Shown piece after piece: positions 46,822 to 56,889 of a stretch of 60,000 nucleotides of DNA. How positions within the stretch are numbered: the first letter of the stretch is position 1; the number at the start of each line of letters is the position of its first letter. The DNA is from Hydractinia symbiolongicarpus (taxonomy: Eukaryota; Cnidaria; Hydrozoa; Anthoathecata; Hydractiniidae): contig NC_079885.1 in the NCBI RefSeq assembly GCF_029227915.1, forward strand, positions 21,031,001 through 21,091,000. The letters are read 5' to 3'. Below the pieces are notes generated by a model. The model ran no database searches and was not told the DNA's origin. It worked only from the letters and a program-made list of their open reading frames with translations. The translations under genes were made by a program, and so were the position numbers.

Positions 46822-47790
46822 CTACAGCATATTCTCGCGAATTTTATACGTCACTGTTCTTTTACCGCGATTTTCAAAATTACGGATTTGAAGATTTTCA
46901 GTATGTGGCCGTCGATGAGCATCATTGTCAATCTTACCATGACAATTGCAATATCGTTTTCCAAATATCTGACGTAATACATTTCTAATATCGTGTCGAA
47001 AGAAAATATACAAGCAAGGATCAATGACGAAGTTAATGCTCCAAAACAAGCCAACGATATTTGCCATTGTGTCTTTATCTATTTCAGTTACAAGAAATAT
47101 AAACGCATTCAGCATGTCGGGTACAACTACAAATACAACAAAGGTGGTGATAATTAAAGTTGTCACGTAAAATATTTTTCCACGGGCGCGAACAGCATTT
47201 GAGCTTCCAATTCTCCTCTTTTTAGAAGTCATGATAATGATATATGTATAGGTGATGATAAATTCTAATAGTATTATAATATCTAACGACAGGTAAACAT
47301 ACTTATATTCATCATTAGAAATGTTAAGTATACCAAAAGTGAAAGCTGAAATAACACCACAAATCAATGCAGCCAGTAAACAAAACAATGTCCTTTTTGC
47401 AGTAACAATGCTGCGATATTTTATATGAAGCAAAAACGCCAACAATCTATCCAATGTTAGTAAGAAAATAACTCCATAAAATGTAAAAAACAGACTAGTG
47501 ATAATTCGATGGCAAGATATCAGGATATCTACAGTGTATTCATTTTTTTCAGGCACTTTAGCAACGATATAAAGGATGTCCGTAAGACTTATACATATGT
47601 ACAACAAATTCATTGACATTAGTATGAGCTGTTGATTTGATAATCTTTGTATTCTAAGTTGTTTCAACAGAAGAAAGCTAAGCGTATTAAGCAAGACGGA
47701 CAAGGTAAGATTTGTGATTCTGATGATATCAAGATTAACCAATACATAACCGCTTTTCTCTTCAAGGATACTTGTGCTGTTGTTACTCAT
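46822..47790 (-). CDS. Class A (rhodopsin-like) orphan GPCR, single exon
   Basis: The 322-residue product has seven hydrophobic segments: about 22-43, 55-78, 92-113, 135-154, 165-188, 207-231 and 243-264. The N-terminus has glycosylation sites NNS/NST. Cys93 stands at the top of helix 3. The DRY motif is present as DRL (114-116), and helix 7 has DPCLYIF in place of NPxxY. Helix 6 has a proline (VVVPDML) but no CWxP. A CNC pair at 281-283 after helix 8 could be palmitoylated. The C-terminal tail is basic. Intronless class A receptors of about this length are numerous in cnidarians; the ligand cannot be inferred. The start is the ATG at 47,790, with a purine-rich leader upstream. Confidence 0.88.
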   Translation of the reverse strand: MSNNSTSILEEKSGYVLVNLDIIRITNLTLSVLLNTLSFLLLKQLRIQRLSNQQLILMSMNLLYICISLTDILYIVAKVPEKNEYTVDILISCHRIITSLFFTFYGVIFLLTLDRLLAFLLHIKYRSIVTAKRTLFCLLAALICGVISAFTFGILNISNDEYKYVYLSLDIIILLEFIITYTYIIIMTSKKRRIGSSNAVRARGKIFYVTTLIITTFVVFVVVPDMLNAFIFLVTEIDKDTMANIVGLFWSINFVIDPCLYIFFRHDIRNVLRQIFGKRYCNCHGKIDNDAHRRPHTENLQIRNFENRGKRTVTYKIRENML

Positions 47791-47849
47791 GGCAGATGTG
47801 TTTAAACCTTCTTTCTTCTTTTTTTTCTTAATTTTATATTACAGCTACA

Positions 47850-49770
47850 AAATCAAAAATCAACATTAATTACATTAAAGACAAAAATATTTCAGCGTTT
47901 TTATAATTGCAGATATTTTACTTTTTGAAAATAGATACCTTTCTCGATATCAACTATAAGGCTTCTACTTAGGTATGAGCTTAGAGTGTGAATAGGGTGT
48001 CTTTAAATATGGTGTACTTAACAAAGTCAGTAAAACAGTCAAAGTAAAGGGGATATTCCACTTTTTGGAATTGAGAAACCCTAGAAGAACCCAAGCCTAA
48101 AAGGACTAAATTACCATCTCTTACAAACAACATATTTTACCTCAAATGTATACTTTTTTAAACATCGCAAAAAGTGTATAGACTTAGTAGATTAGTGCGG
48201 AAAATGAGCCTTATTATAGGTTTTTGCCCCTTTTTTGCTTTGGTGAAGAGCAACAAAATAGAAAAAAAAAATAGATACAAAACACATGAAGACTGTATTT
48301 CAGTATACCTATATGTTTCTATATGTTTCTTTACGTTATATCTGAAACTTGCGTTCTGTTTAACACAAAAATATTGTTTAACTTTTATAGGAAATGCGAA
48401 CGCGAACAAAAACATTTATCCTGGGCCAGATCTTATTTGTAAGAGAATAATAATTTTTATTCAAAACGAATTAAAGACCTTTGAAAAAGCGTGACGTCGA
48501 TATGAGATACCGTCCAGGAAACTTGGATTTATAAATTGAACATATGGTAGAATAGCCCTCCCATTCTTTTGTTTATCCTAAGGTAGCTTTATGAATGGTA
48601 TTAGTATCATTATTCAAGATGGCTTCTGCGTTGTTTCTTTTCATTTGAAATAAGTTATTTTATATTTGGGATCTAGCACAAACACATTTCACTCATCATT
48701 GAATATTCTTATTTTTCCACTATAGATTATTTATTCATGAGGTATTTTGCGATAAATTATCTTGATTATAAAGATTTCGGATGTATCCAACCATTTTTAT
48801 TTCTCTTCTCCTTCTTATCGTCCAAAACTACCCCATGCCAATAAAGTCAAAATAAATGTAGCTAACCTCATAAAATTTAATATATATGGACCCTAATACA
48901 ATCTTTCATCAATTTGTGCAAAGGTGAAAAACTATTTTAATTTATGTCGAATATAGAAAAGACAACTACAATAACAACAACTATAATATGTTAAGTATAT
49001 TTAAAAGAATAGGAGAAATCGCATCGCAATGTAGATAGAAGTCTTTTAAGAGGGAAAGTTTAATGACAAAAAAGAGGTTTCTCTCGAAAGAATAGGCAAC
49101 GCTAGAGAACTTCTGTTTCTCCCTTTACAGGGATATTTGGAAAACTAAATCATTTTATTCATGTATCGCACTTTTATATCGACCGTATTACGCGTAATTA
49201 TTAATAAGCACTGAATTGAAACAAAACAAAAAAAAAGACAAAAAGGACAACCTACCTTGAGATTATAACGCTGTAAAATACTATAAAAATTTGAGTTTTA
49301 TACTAGTTGATCAAACCTTGGTGAAAAAAATATCAATTTCTTCTTAAATGTAACGAGGAATAAAACCACTCCACCAACCAAATGACAATGCAGAGAAACG
49401 TAAGAATGGAACTTCATAAGAATGTTATTATCGCGTTCAAAAAATGGCAATTAAAATTTATTCAATCAGCTGTTGTGCCGAGTTTTGTAATAAATGGTTC
49501 ATTTTGTACTTGTAGTATTTGTCGCGTTTAACAATAAAGCTAATTTTTGGTTAATAATCTACTGGAGTTGAATTTGATAATTTTAATAAATCATCTACTG
49601 AAATTAAACATCTGGTTGATTCTGTTGTGAAAATGAATTGAACTGAAAACAGTTCTTATATACAGTTTTTAAGGCCAAACACATGCCTTTTATTCTTAAA
49701 TTTATTTCTTTATACGTAATATATAAGTAAATATATAATATATAACACTAAGTATAAAATATTTTGTAGA
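47850..49770. other. Gene-free AT-rich stretch
   Basis: Nothing with family similarity was found. Short overlapping ORFs at 48,158-48,494 on both strands are mutual shadows. Confidence 0.4.
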
Positions 49771-49779
49771 GAAAAAGCC

Positions 49780-50065
49780 ACCGAATTAGATAAATTTCTG
49801 CCTGAAGATTTGAAAGATTTTAGCAAATTTTATTACGCCGCTTTATTGATAAAGAAAAACTTGTTGGGGTTGTTTACTTGGACTTGACGAAAGCGTTTGA
49901 TACAATCGGTCATGACGACTTGCTAAACAAGCTTCCTTTGTACAGAATACAAGATCGAGAGTTGATGTGGTTCACGGATTATTTATTTAACAGAATGATT
50001 GCGTCTTTGTTCACCTACAATTGTCCGACTCTACAATTGTCCGATTTAAATCACACAAGCACTTA
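49780..50065 (+). pseudogene. Non-LTR reverse transcriptase fragment
   Basis: Across one frame change the plus strand reads YYAALLIKKN, then VVYLDLTKAFDTIGHDDLLN, then a family-typical LPLYRIQDRELMWFTDYLFN. This is the segment between RT motifs 2 and 3, including the first catalytic Asp region (DLTKAFDT). The sequence stops before the PQGS and YADD motifs. It is a small insertion remnant, not part of the Helentron-like element that follows. Confidence 0.8.
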
Positions 50066-50455
50066 ATAGGCACCTTACGCAAAAAGACGCGGGGGTGAGG
50101 ACGCCTTCCAAATCTCAAATTTGGATGAAGTGCGCGTGCGTTTTTGGCGGCCTCCTGCAAAGATGACGGTGAAAGTTTCAGCAGCTAAAAATAGGTAAAT
50201 ATAATCAAAGTTTATAAGTTTTAGAATTATTTACTTCAAAATATTGTGAATAATAATTTTGAAAAAATCATGTTTTCTTTTTCTGGAAGTATGAACTTTA
50301 TTTTTTTTCACCTCCTGTAATGCGCTGATAGTTTAGTGAACAATTCGTTTTTACCTACATCACCTGCCTAGCTATTAAATGTAACTAGATTAAAGCTTGT
50401 TCCCCCATGAAATGAAATGAAGCACGCGACGTATACTTGTGCAGAAAAATGTTGT

Positions 50456-50790
50456 TAGTGAAACCATATCAATTTAAAAGTGGCAGTAAAGAGACCACAA
50501 CAATTCAAAAGTGGCAGTAAAGAGAGTGGACACAGTTGGAAAACTGTGTCCGAAGATTTGAACTTGATCACAGAAAATATTATCTTTTTGGAGCTCTTTA
50601 TTGTGTGTACGCGAATCACGCGGTTACAATGCTGGCGCCAGAATTCTTTGTTATTCGGCCAATCAAATATCAGAAAATGCAATAAAAGTATTTATTTTCT
50701 CAGCAAATCAAGTATCAGAAAATACAAATCAAGTTTTTGTTTTCTCAGCCAATCAAATATCAAAAAGTATAATACAATTTTTTGGTCACC
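50456..50790. repeat. Short tandem repeats ahead of the Helentron-like element
   Basis: ATT(C/T)AAAAGTGGCAGTAAAG occurs twice (50,470-50,525). About 45-bp units containing CAATCAAATATCAGAAAAT and TTTTCTCAGC occur three times (50,658-50,785). Confidence 0.7.
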
Positions 50791-50951
50791 CCAGCAATTT
50801 CACCACGATATTTATCCAAATTTTATCGCTTAGGGAAAATTTTGTCTTTCGTTATGTTTGTAATCGTTTATAGAAAAATCCTGCTAATAAATTCTCGTAA
50901 TTATTAAAAATTTGGGAATCCTTTCAGCGTTTTAAAATTTTTCATTAATCA

Positions 50952-51420
50952 TTGTTGCAATCATTTTTTGCCTATATGATATGCGTCACTTCATTGGCAT
51001 TAATACTGCTATTCTCAGGGGATACTGAAACAAATCCAGGTCCCTGTAACTTCGTTTCAGTTATATCAGCGACTTTTTATCAGGGAAACCAGAAATTCGG
51101 TTCTACAAGACATACGCAGTGTACCTGCATAGCTTTGCATGGGATTAGTTTTTCTGTAATAAAGTTATTTTAAATTGGATAAGAGTTGATCTTAAATCAG
51201 TAGTTGAAAAAAGTGATTTGCTATACACAATGCAAGACTCTGCGGGCAATTTCTCGAGTTGTAAAGATTTACCAAGGGTAGTTCAAATCGAGAATGTTAC
51301 CTTGCCCGTTTCATTTGATATAAATGGCTTTATGACCAATCGAACTGAGTTTTGTTTGCCTTTTTTATCATCCCAAAATACAACAAGTATGGGTTTACCA
51401 GCTGCTGCATGGGTTTAACA
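50952..51420 (+). pseudogene. 2A-like peptide plus cysteine-protease-like domain (Helentron 5' part)
   Basis: From the ATG at 50,952, a hydrophobic leader (SLALILLF) runs straight into SGDTETNPGP (2A-like, 51,015-51,044). It differs from the D(V/I)ExNPGP consensus by Thr at one position. It is followed by ATFYQGNQKFGSTRHTQCTC and IALHGISFSVIK, resembling the Gln-Cys active-site segment of the UL36/OTU-like cysteine proteases carried by invertebrate mobile elements. After a frameshift near 51,175 the same domain continues with DLPRVVQIENVTLPVSFDIN, up to about 51,420. The protease assignment rests on recollection of the family pattern, not a search. Confidence 0.6.
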
Positions 51421-51659
51421 GCTGCTGATGGTAGTGCTATGGTATTGATATTTGCCAATTTAGTTAAATTGACAAATTATATATACAATGTTTACCATTA
51501 AAATACCCCATCTGCAAACAATACGACATTCAATTTATACAAGTTTCTAGTGATAGAATCTCTTCTGTACACAAACGCGCTGCAATTAAAAATCATAAGT
51601 CTCAAAACTAACTACATTTATATATAGAAACACGAAAACACGTAGCTATTTAGAGATCA

Positions 51660-51705
51660 TCTTTATGTACTGATGATGGCGTAAGCCGAAAAGCTTTTAC
51701 TTTTA
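51660..51705 (+). ncRNA. Penelope-type minimal hammerhead-like motif, copy 1
   Basis: Core: CUGAUGA (51,670-51,676), stem II GGC-GUAA-GCC (51,678-51,687) after one extra U, GAAA (51,688-51,691), the palindrome AAGCUU (51,691-51,696) serving as a dimer-forming stem III, then U and stem I 3' strand UAC (51,698-51,700) pairing with GUA (51,667-51,669). Minimal hammerheads that work as dimers are known from the terminal repeats of Penelope-like elements. The extra U between the core and stem II is shared with copy 2. Confidence 0.6.
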
Positions 51706-51779
51706 AAAAATGAAATATATATTTTTAAAATGCATGAAAACATAATTATTAAACCGAATGGCATTCATATAATGAAACA

Positions 51780-52720
51780 GGAAAAATATGCAACAATAGA
51801 GTCGGAGTAAGTAGCGAAGTCAACCATTTTATGAAAGTTTACTCTTTAAAAGACAGCTCACCGTCAACACACAAAAAATGCGTTGATTCGTTTCTTAAAA
51901 ACAATGGGCCAACATTTATATGTGTGGTATGTCATAGGTTATTGTATTAAAAAAATCTGCCAAGTGTTTCAAAATATGTAATTATGGTGATTTAGCAAAA
52001 TAGTGTTGCTTTAGTTAATACTCCTTCCACGAATGGAAAGCAATACATTCGCTGCTCTTAAGGATTAAAAAATACCAAAATTCCTGCCCTAGCAGTGTAT
52101 AACAAGCTTGGCGTTCCTGATATACCAGAAGATTTTTTTTTAGTCAAATGCTTAAAATAACTGGTGCAATATGCAGATGATAAAGTATGTGAAGGACTAT
52201 CCCAAAGCAGTCTTACTTCTGGTGTAATTTTAGTGAAACTTAAAAAAAGCTTTACTGAAAGGGACATGCATATTTTGAACCAGTCAGGCCTGATAAACTA
52301 AAAACTGCTTTGTTATATCTCAAAGCAAACAATGCTATTTACAGAGATATTGAAATCAATCCAGACCACATCCCTTTAGAACTTCCTAACTTAGACGAGG
52401 ATCAGGAAATTTATATTAACCTTGATGACAATACTCCAGAATTAAAAACACATGAAAATCCATTATATAGTCTTCGTCAAGGGGCATTACAGAGTCTTGT
52501 TTTATCATTATACATGAATAATGAATATATTGACATAGCTCCTGGTGAACGGGATGTCCCGTAAATATATATTCTGATAATAATTGCAAAGAACTAGCTT
52601 TTCCGAATTTATACTGCCATAGTCAATTTGGATATCAAGGTGACCGAGATACAAAACTTTTTCCTATAAAATACTTTAATCAGCGCCTTTTGAATTACAA
52701 AGAAGTTTCACGAATTTACA
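51780..52720 (+). pseudogene. Helentron Cys-rich/DUF6570-like region
   Basis: Shifting frames give FICVVCHR-type cysteine pairs (about 51,918-51,940), then KIPALAVYNKLGVPDIPEDF (52,073 on). DKVCEGLSQSSLTSGVILVK follows and then FEPVRPDKLKTALLYLKANN (52,275 on). The 52,310-52,564 open part is ELPNLDEDQEIYINL and so on. It ends with LAFPNLYCHSQFGYQGDRDT and IKYFNQRLLNYKE (about 52,590-52,710). These are the successive blocks N-terminal to the Helitron-like domain in cnidarian elements. Function unknown, perhaps DNA binding. Confidence 0.7.
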
Positions 52721-52982
52721 AACGGTAAATTTTACGTAGCTAGCTATTTCGTGGAAAACTAAGAAAGTTAAACATCTATTTACCTTGAAAGAACGAAATC
52801 CCTACACGTCATGTAAAATATACGGATATATATTAACATATCTATAGTAATTTTAGAGCATACTTTATATATAATTTATTTTTTGAATCATTACTTTTAT
52901 GTTTTAAACAGGACACATATTCATTTTTAAAACTGAAATGTACATATCCTGTATAAATATTCTGATAAATAAAAATAAAATA

Positions 52983-53213
52983 AAAAAAGCAACTTATATT
53001 GGGGAGACAAAAATAAATGTTATAACACGGTATAATAACCATAACAACATTAGAAATCATTCAGAACCAGAAAAACACTTGCTAAACAATAAAGGTCATT
53101 AACTTGTCCGGAGGGCTATTCTATTAGCACCCCTAAACACTAAAATACGGAAAAATTTAAAACCGTCACTAACTGCATTGAAAAAACCCGTATTAAATGA
53201 CCAACTTGATTAA
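52983..53213 (+). pseudogene. GIY-YIG endonuclease domain of a Penelope-like element, C-terminal part
   Basis: One frame reads ATYIGETKINVITRYNNHNN, then SEPEKHLLNNKGH, an internal stop at 53,099, and then LNTKIRKNLKPSLTALKKPV and LNDQLD before a stop at 53,211. YIGET, R, H, SEP-KH and the final ND/NEQ are the usual conserved points of the Penelope GIY-YIG domain. The N-terminal GIY strand is not visible. Confidence 0.75.
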
Positions 53214-53352
53214 AAAAGCTTCTTTTATTTAGAAATGGCGTGACGTGATCAGTTAATTATTTTTCTCTTTATTTCGTTTGATTCTATAGGACCATTATGC
53301 TTTTATTTTGTATATACTGACTGAATAATTGTAACATAGTAACATTTTATAT

Positions 53353-53387
53353 GCACTGATGATGGTTTTATACCAAAAAGCTTTTGC
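53353..53387 (+). ncRNA. Penelope-type minimal hammerhead-like motif, copy 2 (mutated core)
   Basis: Same layout as copy 1: CUGAUGA (53,356-53,362), one extra U, stem II GGU/ACC (53,364-53,366 with 53,372-53,374), palindrome AAGCUU (53,378-53,383), U, and stem I UGC (53,385-53,387) pairing with GCA (53,353-53,355). Compared with copy 1, stem I changes from GUA/UAC to GCA/UGC and stem II from GGC/GCC to GGU/ACC, both compensatory. The essential GAAA is AAAA here, so this copy should be inactive. Confidence 0.6.
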
Positions 53388-53449
53388 TTTATTTTAACTT
53401 GTTTGTTATACTTTTTTAACCCATCAAAAGCATAATAGATATTTTAGTT

Positions 53450-54062
53450 TAATTACAGATAACTGGAGGCGATTATTATGAATATTTGTCTTTGTCCAGC
53501 TTTGATGATTTTGAACTTCATTTGCATAGGCCGTCTGATTCCTGTTTTCTTAATAATTACAATTCTGTGGTGCTCAGAGCATGGAAAGCAAATATGCAAC
53601 CATTCAATTATTATAAAGCTGTGTCTAATATGGCTGCATATTTCTCGAGATCTGAATCCGAAATTAAAAATATGAAAAAATATAAAAAAGCAATGTTTAA
53701 ACTAGCATCTGCTTATGCTACATCCAGACAAGCATATTTGCAAAGAGCGGTTTATCATTGTTTACCTGACCCATGGCTTCGCAAGTGTTCCCCTAAGACA
53801 ATTTATGTGAACACTAATTTACCTGCAAAACAAATTAGAATGTGTAGGTCTGAAACTGAAATTGATAAACTTGACTCAGATTATTAAACGAAAATGGCTG
53901 ATCGCTACATAGAAGGACGTAATGAAAATTTTAGAAGAGGCTGTTATGCCATTGGTGATATATGTCTAGCAATTTTCCCTGGGTATTATTATGTTCCATA
54001 TAAATATATAAATGAAAATGAAGATTCTCAACCTAACGTTTTAGCTGACGATATTTTCCTCA
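53450..54062 (+). pseudogene. Helitron N-terminal region continued
   Basis: ITGGDYYEYLSLSSFDDFEL precedes FNYYKAVSNMAAYFSRSESE and an extended helical part with LASAYATSRQAYLQRAVYHC and LPDPWLRKCSPKTIYVNTNL (53,486-53,887, the longest intact piece). After one break, MADRYIEGRNENFRRGCYAI and DICLAIFPGYYYVPYKYINE follow to 54,062. This is the conserved block just before the PIF1 helicase in animal Helitrons. Confidence 0.8.
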
Positions 54063-54063
54063 A

Positions 54064-54282
54064 ATGAAGTATGTATTTATATTTTTCCTTTCGGGAGTAA
54101 CTCAGATTTGAAATTGTGTGGAAGTTATCGTTAAAAATTATTACAGGCAGAAGTTGCAAAAATGTAACTGAGAACAGAAAATTGTTTGAATCGAGTGCAG
54201 GTCTGCTAGATAAAGCATTGTTGAATTTCAAATAATGAGGACATTGGTCGTATAATGTCATATGCACCACTTTCAAATACTT
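54064..54282. other. Unassigned spacer between Helitron region and MITE
   Basis: Plus-strand reading should continue toward the helicase, but no block could be recognised. A minus-strand open stretch is present without family similarity. Confidence 0.3.
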
Positions 54283-54662
54283 TAATTGGAGAAATTTTCG
54301 CGAGAGAAACTTTGGCAAAATTGTTTGGATAAACTTGGAAAGTTTCGCAAAACTAACTTTCGTGAATGAAGAAACCTGCAAATTTTTGCGATATAAACTT
54401 TCGCGAACAAGAATTTTTCAGTTAGAAAAAACTTCAAAATTCTAAGCATTAATGAAAGTGTTATAAATTTTCTTTCTTGAAATAAGATTTCTAAGTATTT
54501 CGTGCGTTTTTCGTGAAAATGATAAAATAGCTTACTGATACTAGATAAACTTTCGCGAATGAAGAAATTCGGAAACTTTAGCGAGATAAAGTTTCGCAAA
54601 TAGCGAAAATCGCAAAAGATCGCGAATTCGCGAAAGTTTCTCTCGCGAAAGTTTCCCAATTA
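54283..54662. mobile_element. MITE with TAATTGG-GAAA-TTTCGCGAGAGAAA ends
   Basis: The left end is TAATTGGAGAAATTTTCGCG then AGAGAAACTTTGGC. The right end, reverse-complemented, is TAATTGGGAAACTTTCGCGA then GAGAAACTTTCGC. The ~380-bp interior is filled with CTTTCGCGAA/TTCGCGAAAG words and GAATGAAGAAA. It interrupts the Helentron helicase. The minus-strand ORF across it is an artefact. Confidence 0.85.
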
Positions 54663-56115
54663 GTTTTTTTTTCGGGGGGGAGTCTTCTTGTGTACCGCCA
54701 ACAAGACCTCGTGGTTATGACTGATGATTCTTTGAATAACATGATTAAGTCTTTACACATTCAACAAAAAAAAAAAAATGTTTTTCAAATCGTGTATTCC
54801 TGGTCCAAAAAAATTGAGTTCAAAACTTAATTTCTAAACATATTATTGCCGTCTCTTTATTACCGTTGCTCCAGGTGTAGGGAAATCACACTTAGTTAAT
54901 GTGATTTATAAGGCACTTTTAAAGACATTTAACTGTCATGCTCGGTAACCTGGTAAAATTAAAGTTCTAAAAATTGCTTCCACAGGCATTGCACAACATA
55001 AATGGAACAATGATAAACACATCGCTTTGTAATCCGATTCAAAGCAAATCTATAAGGCAAATTAAGTGACAAAATGAGATAATTATTCGGACAGGGGTAT
55101 GCTGAATTAGAAGAGTAATAATTGACGAAATTTTCATGGTGTCTAATATTAGACTTCAACATATTCACCAACGTCTGTGTAATAAATGATTTTCTATTTG
55201 AAGGTTTGACAATCATATTAGTGGGTGATTTGTACCACTTGCCATCCATTCGCCAGTCATCTGTTTTCACTACTTAAAAGGAGGAATTGTTGAATTCATG
55301 CCATCCGTGAAATAATTTTAAGTTTTTTGAGCTGACCCAAATTGTGCGTTAACAAGTACATACTGTGTTTGTAAATCTTCTAAATAATGTAAAATTGGTC
55401 GCGTAACAGAACAGGACATATACATATATATGTTGATTTCCCGATCTGTTGATACAAGCACTGTTCCAGATGATGCTGTTCATATGTTCGCAGAAAATAG
55501 TTTGAAGGATAAAATGAATCTCAAAAACTAAACAGAATTACCAGGAATTACTTTGGCGACCCCTACTTTGATAAGCACCCTCCAAATATTTCTAATTCTA
55601 AAATTGAGGCTGGTAGAATTCGTAACCAAAGTTAAACAGGTGTATTATCAAAAAACCTAGGTAGTAAAACATCAGCAACGGTTATGTTGACTAACAATAT
55701 TGACAATCGTCTCGTCAACGGAAAATTAGGTATAATTCATAGTGTGAAATATAATGCTGATTAAATTGTGAATACTATTTATGTTAAATTTTATGGTGGT
55801 TTGTTAAAGATGAGAAAAGACCAATTATGCACTTAAAAACAATGTTGTACCAATTAAACGTACAGAGGCTAGCATACCAATTTCAACATTTACATATTCT
55901 GCAGCTATTACAAGGGTGCAATTTCCACTGATGTTAGCTCGGGGTTGTACAGCACATAAAGTGCAGGGATTAACTTTGCCAATTGCTGTTGTTTAATTTC
56001 AGTTGAATCAACAACGATAGTTCAGCAATGGTCAAATTTTTTGAATTTGGCTGTAATTAGAGTACGGACCTTGTCAAATTTATTTGTCTGTGGATGCCCA
56101 AAATACAAGCTATAA
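54663..56115 (+). pseudogene. PIF1-type helicase domain of the Helentron-like element
   Basis: Recognisable motifs in order: VAPGVGKSHLVNVIYKALL (Walker A, about 54,866), RRVIIDEIFMVSNIRLQHIH (Walker B, about 55,108), ILVGDLYHLPSIR (motif III, about 55,213), LTQIV-Q (about 55,335) and DAVHMFAENSL (about 55,475). Then come TSATVMLTNNIDNRLVNGKL (about 55,672) and LARGCTAHKVQGLTLPIAVV (about 55,937). PIF1 helicases unwind 5'-3' and drive rolling-circle transposition. Many stops and frame changes make it non-functional. Confidence 0.82.
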
Positions 56116-56189
56116 AAGTTGTTTATAAGGTAACTGAAGAGTATGTTACATTGCATTACTTTAAAAGTATTTCACACATTTCTTTCAAC

Positions 56190-56830
56190 TTTATGATCTT
56201 ATTACTCAACATTCGATCATTCTCTAAACATGCTTAAGATCTTAATAAATTTTTGATAAAGCTTACTATAATATGCTTTACCGAAAGCCAGCTTTCTTTT
56301 GAAAGTCCTGATGATCTTAGCATCCATTTTCCCTATTTTAATATGATTCAGCATAAAAACATTGAAAAATTTGGTTAGCAATATTGAATGATTGGAATGT
56401 TCTTGGTCAATCAGAAACCTTTAATAGTGTGGAGAACCCAAATATTTCACCAGAATATAAAGAGTTAAACTGTCCAGACATTCCAACCAAACTGAAAATT
56501 CTCCTTGTTTATAAAAGTGATCAAAATTCATTGTATGAATTTTCAGAGTACATAACTTATCTGATACATGTCAAAAATTCAGATTTGATACTAGGAGATT
56601 TCAATATCAATGGTTTAAAGAGACTTTTATCACCTCTGATTTCTGTTATACAGTCACTGAACTATCACTTGATTTGTTCAGAGCCTACTCATATGGGTGA
56701 ATGAATAGATCACATTGATGTTTCTGCTAAAATATACTAAACTACAAAACTCCATGTAAAATTAACCCAAGATTACTGTTCTGACCATGATGCGATTTCT
56801 TTGATATTTAAAAGTGTTTAATTGTTTCTT
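56190..56830 (+). pseudogene. AP-endonuclease domain at the 3' end of the Helentron-like element
   Basis: Across frame changes: LLLNIRSFSKHA (56,197), IICFTESQLSFESPDDLSI (56,267), LVYKSDQNSLYEFSEYITYL (56,498 on) and LILGDFNINGL (56,583). Then YHLICSEPTHMGE (56,662), IDHI and SDHDAISLIFK (about 56,783). LGDFNIN and SDHD are the catalytic-core signatures of the endonuclease/exonuclease/phosphatase fold. Its location directly after a PIF1 helicase is what distinguishes Helentrons from other Helitrons. Confidence 0.8.
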
Positions 56831-56889
56831 TTTGTTAGTTTTGTTATTTATTATGTTCACATCAAATTATTATTTTTAAAGGTTGTATC

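Larger units (their letters stand above)
52740..53430 (+). mobile_element. Penelope-like retroelement 3' fragment
   Basis: The fragment sits between Helentron blocks that are otherwise consecutive, so it is an insertion. It carries the C-terminal GIY-YIG endonuclease region (52,983-53,213) and, about 140 bp further, a hammerhead-like motif (53,353-53,387), the arrangement expected for the 3' end of a Penelope-like element. The reverse transcriptase is missing (5' truncation). Exact limits are uncertain by tens of bases. Confidence 0.7.
50952..56830 (+). mobile_element. Decayed Helentron-like (Helitron with AP-endonuclease) element, interrupted
   Basis: Plus-strand fragments in consistent order form one ancestral rolling-circle transposon gene: a 2A-like peptide and cysteine-protease-like domain, a Cys-rich/DUF6570-like part, a Helitron N-terminal region, a PIF1-type helicase and an apurinic-type endonuclease. 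Helentrons are the Helitron group known to carry an endonuclease and a cysteine protease. Frames shift many times and stops are frequent, so it is inactive. It is interrupted by a Penelope-like fragment (52,740-53,430) and a MITE (54,283-54,662). The HUH catalytic motif of Rep could not be found and may have been in the lost part near 52,720-53,450. Terminal hallmarks were not identified. Confidence 0.75.

Noticed and set aside
47680-47720. CTGATGA-like word inside the GPCR gene
   Set aside because: Lies in coding sequence without flanking helices or GAAA.
54282-54760. Overlapping minus-strand ORFs rich in Phe/Arg/Glu
   Set aside because: They read through the CGCGAAA repeats of the MITE; the apparent protein is produced by the repeat.
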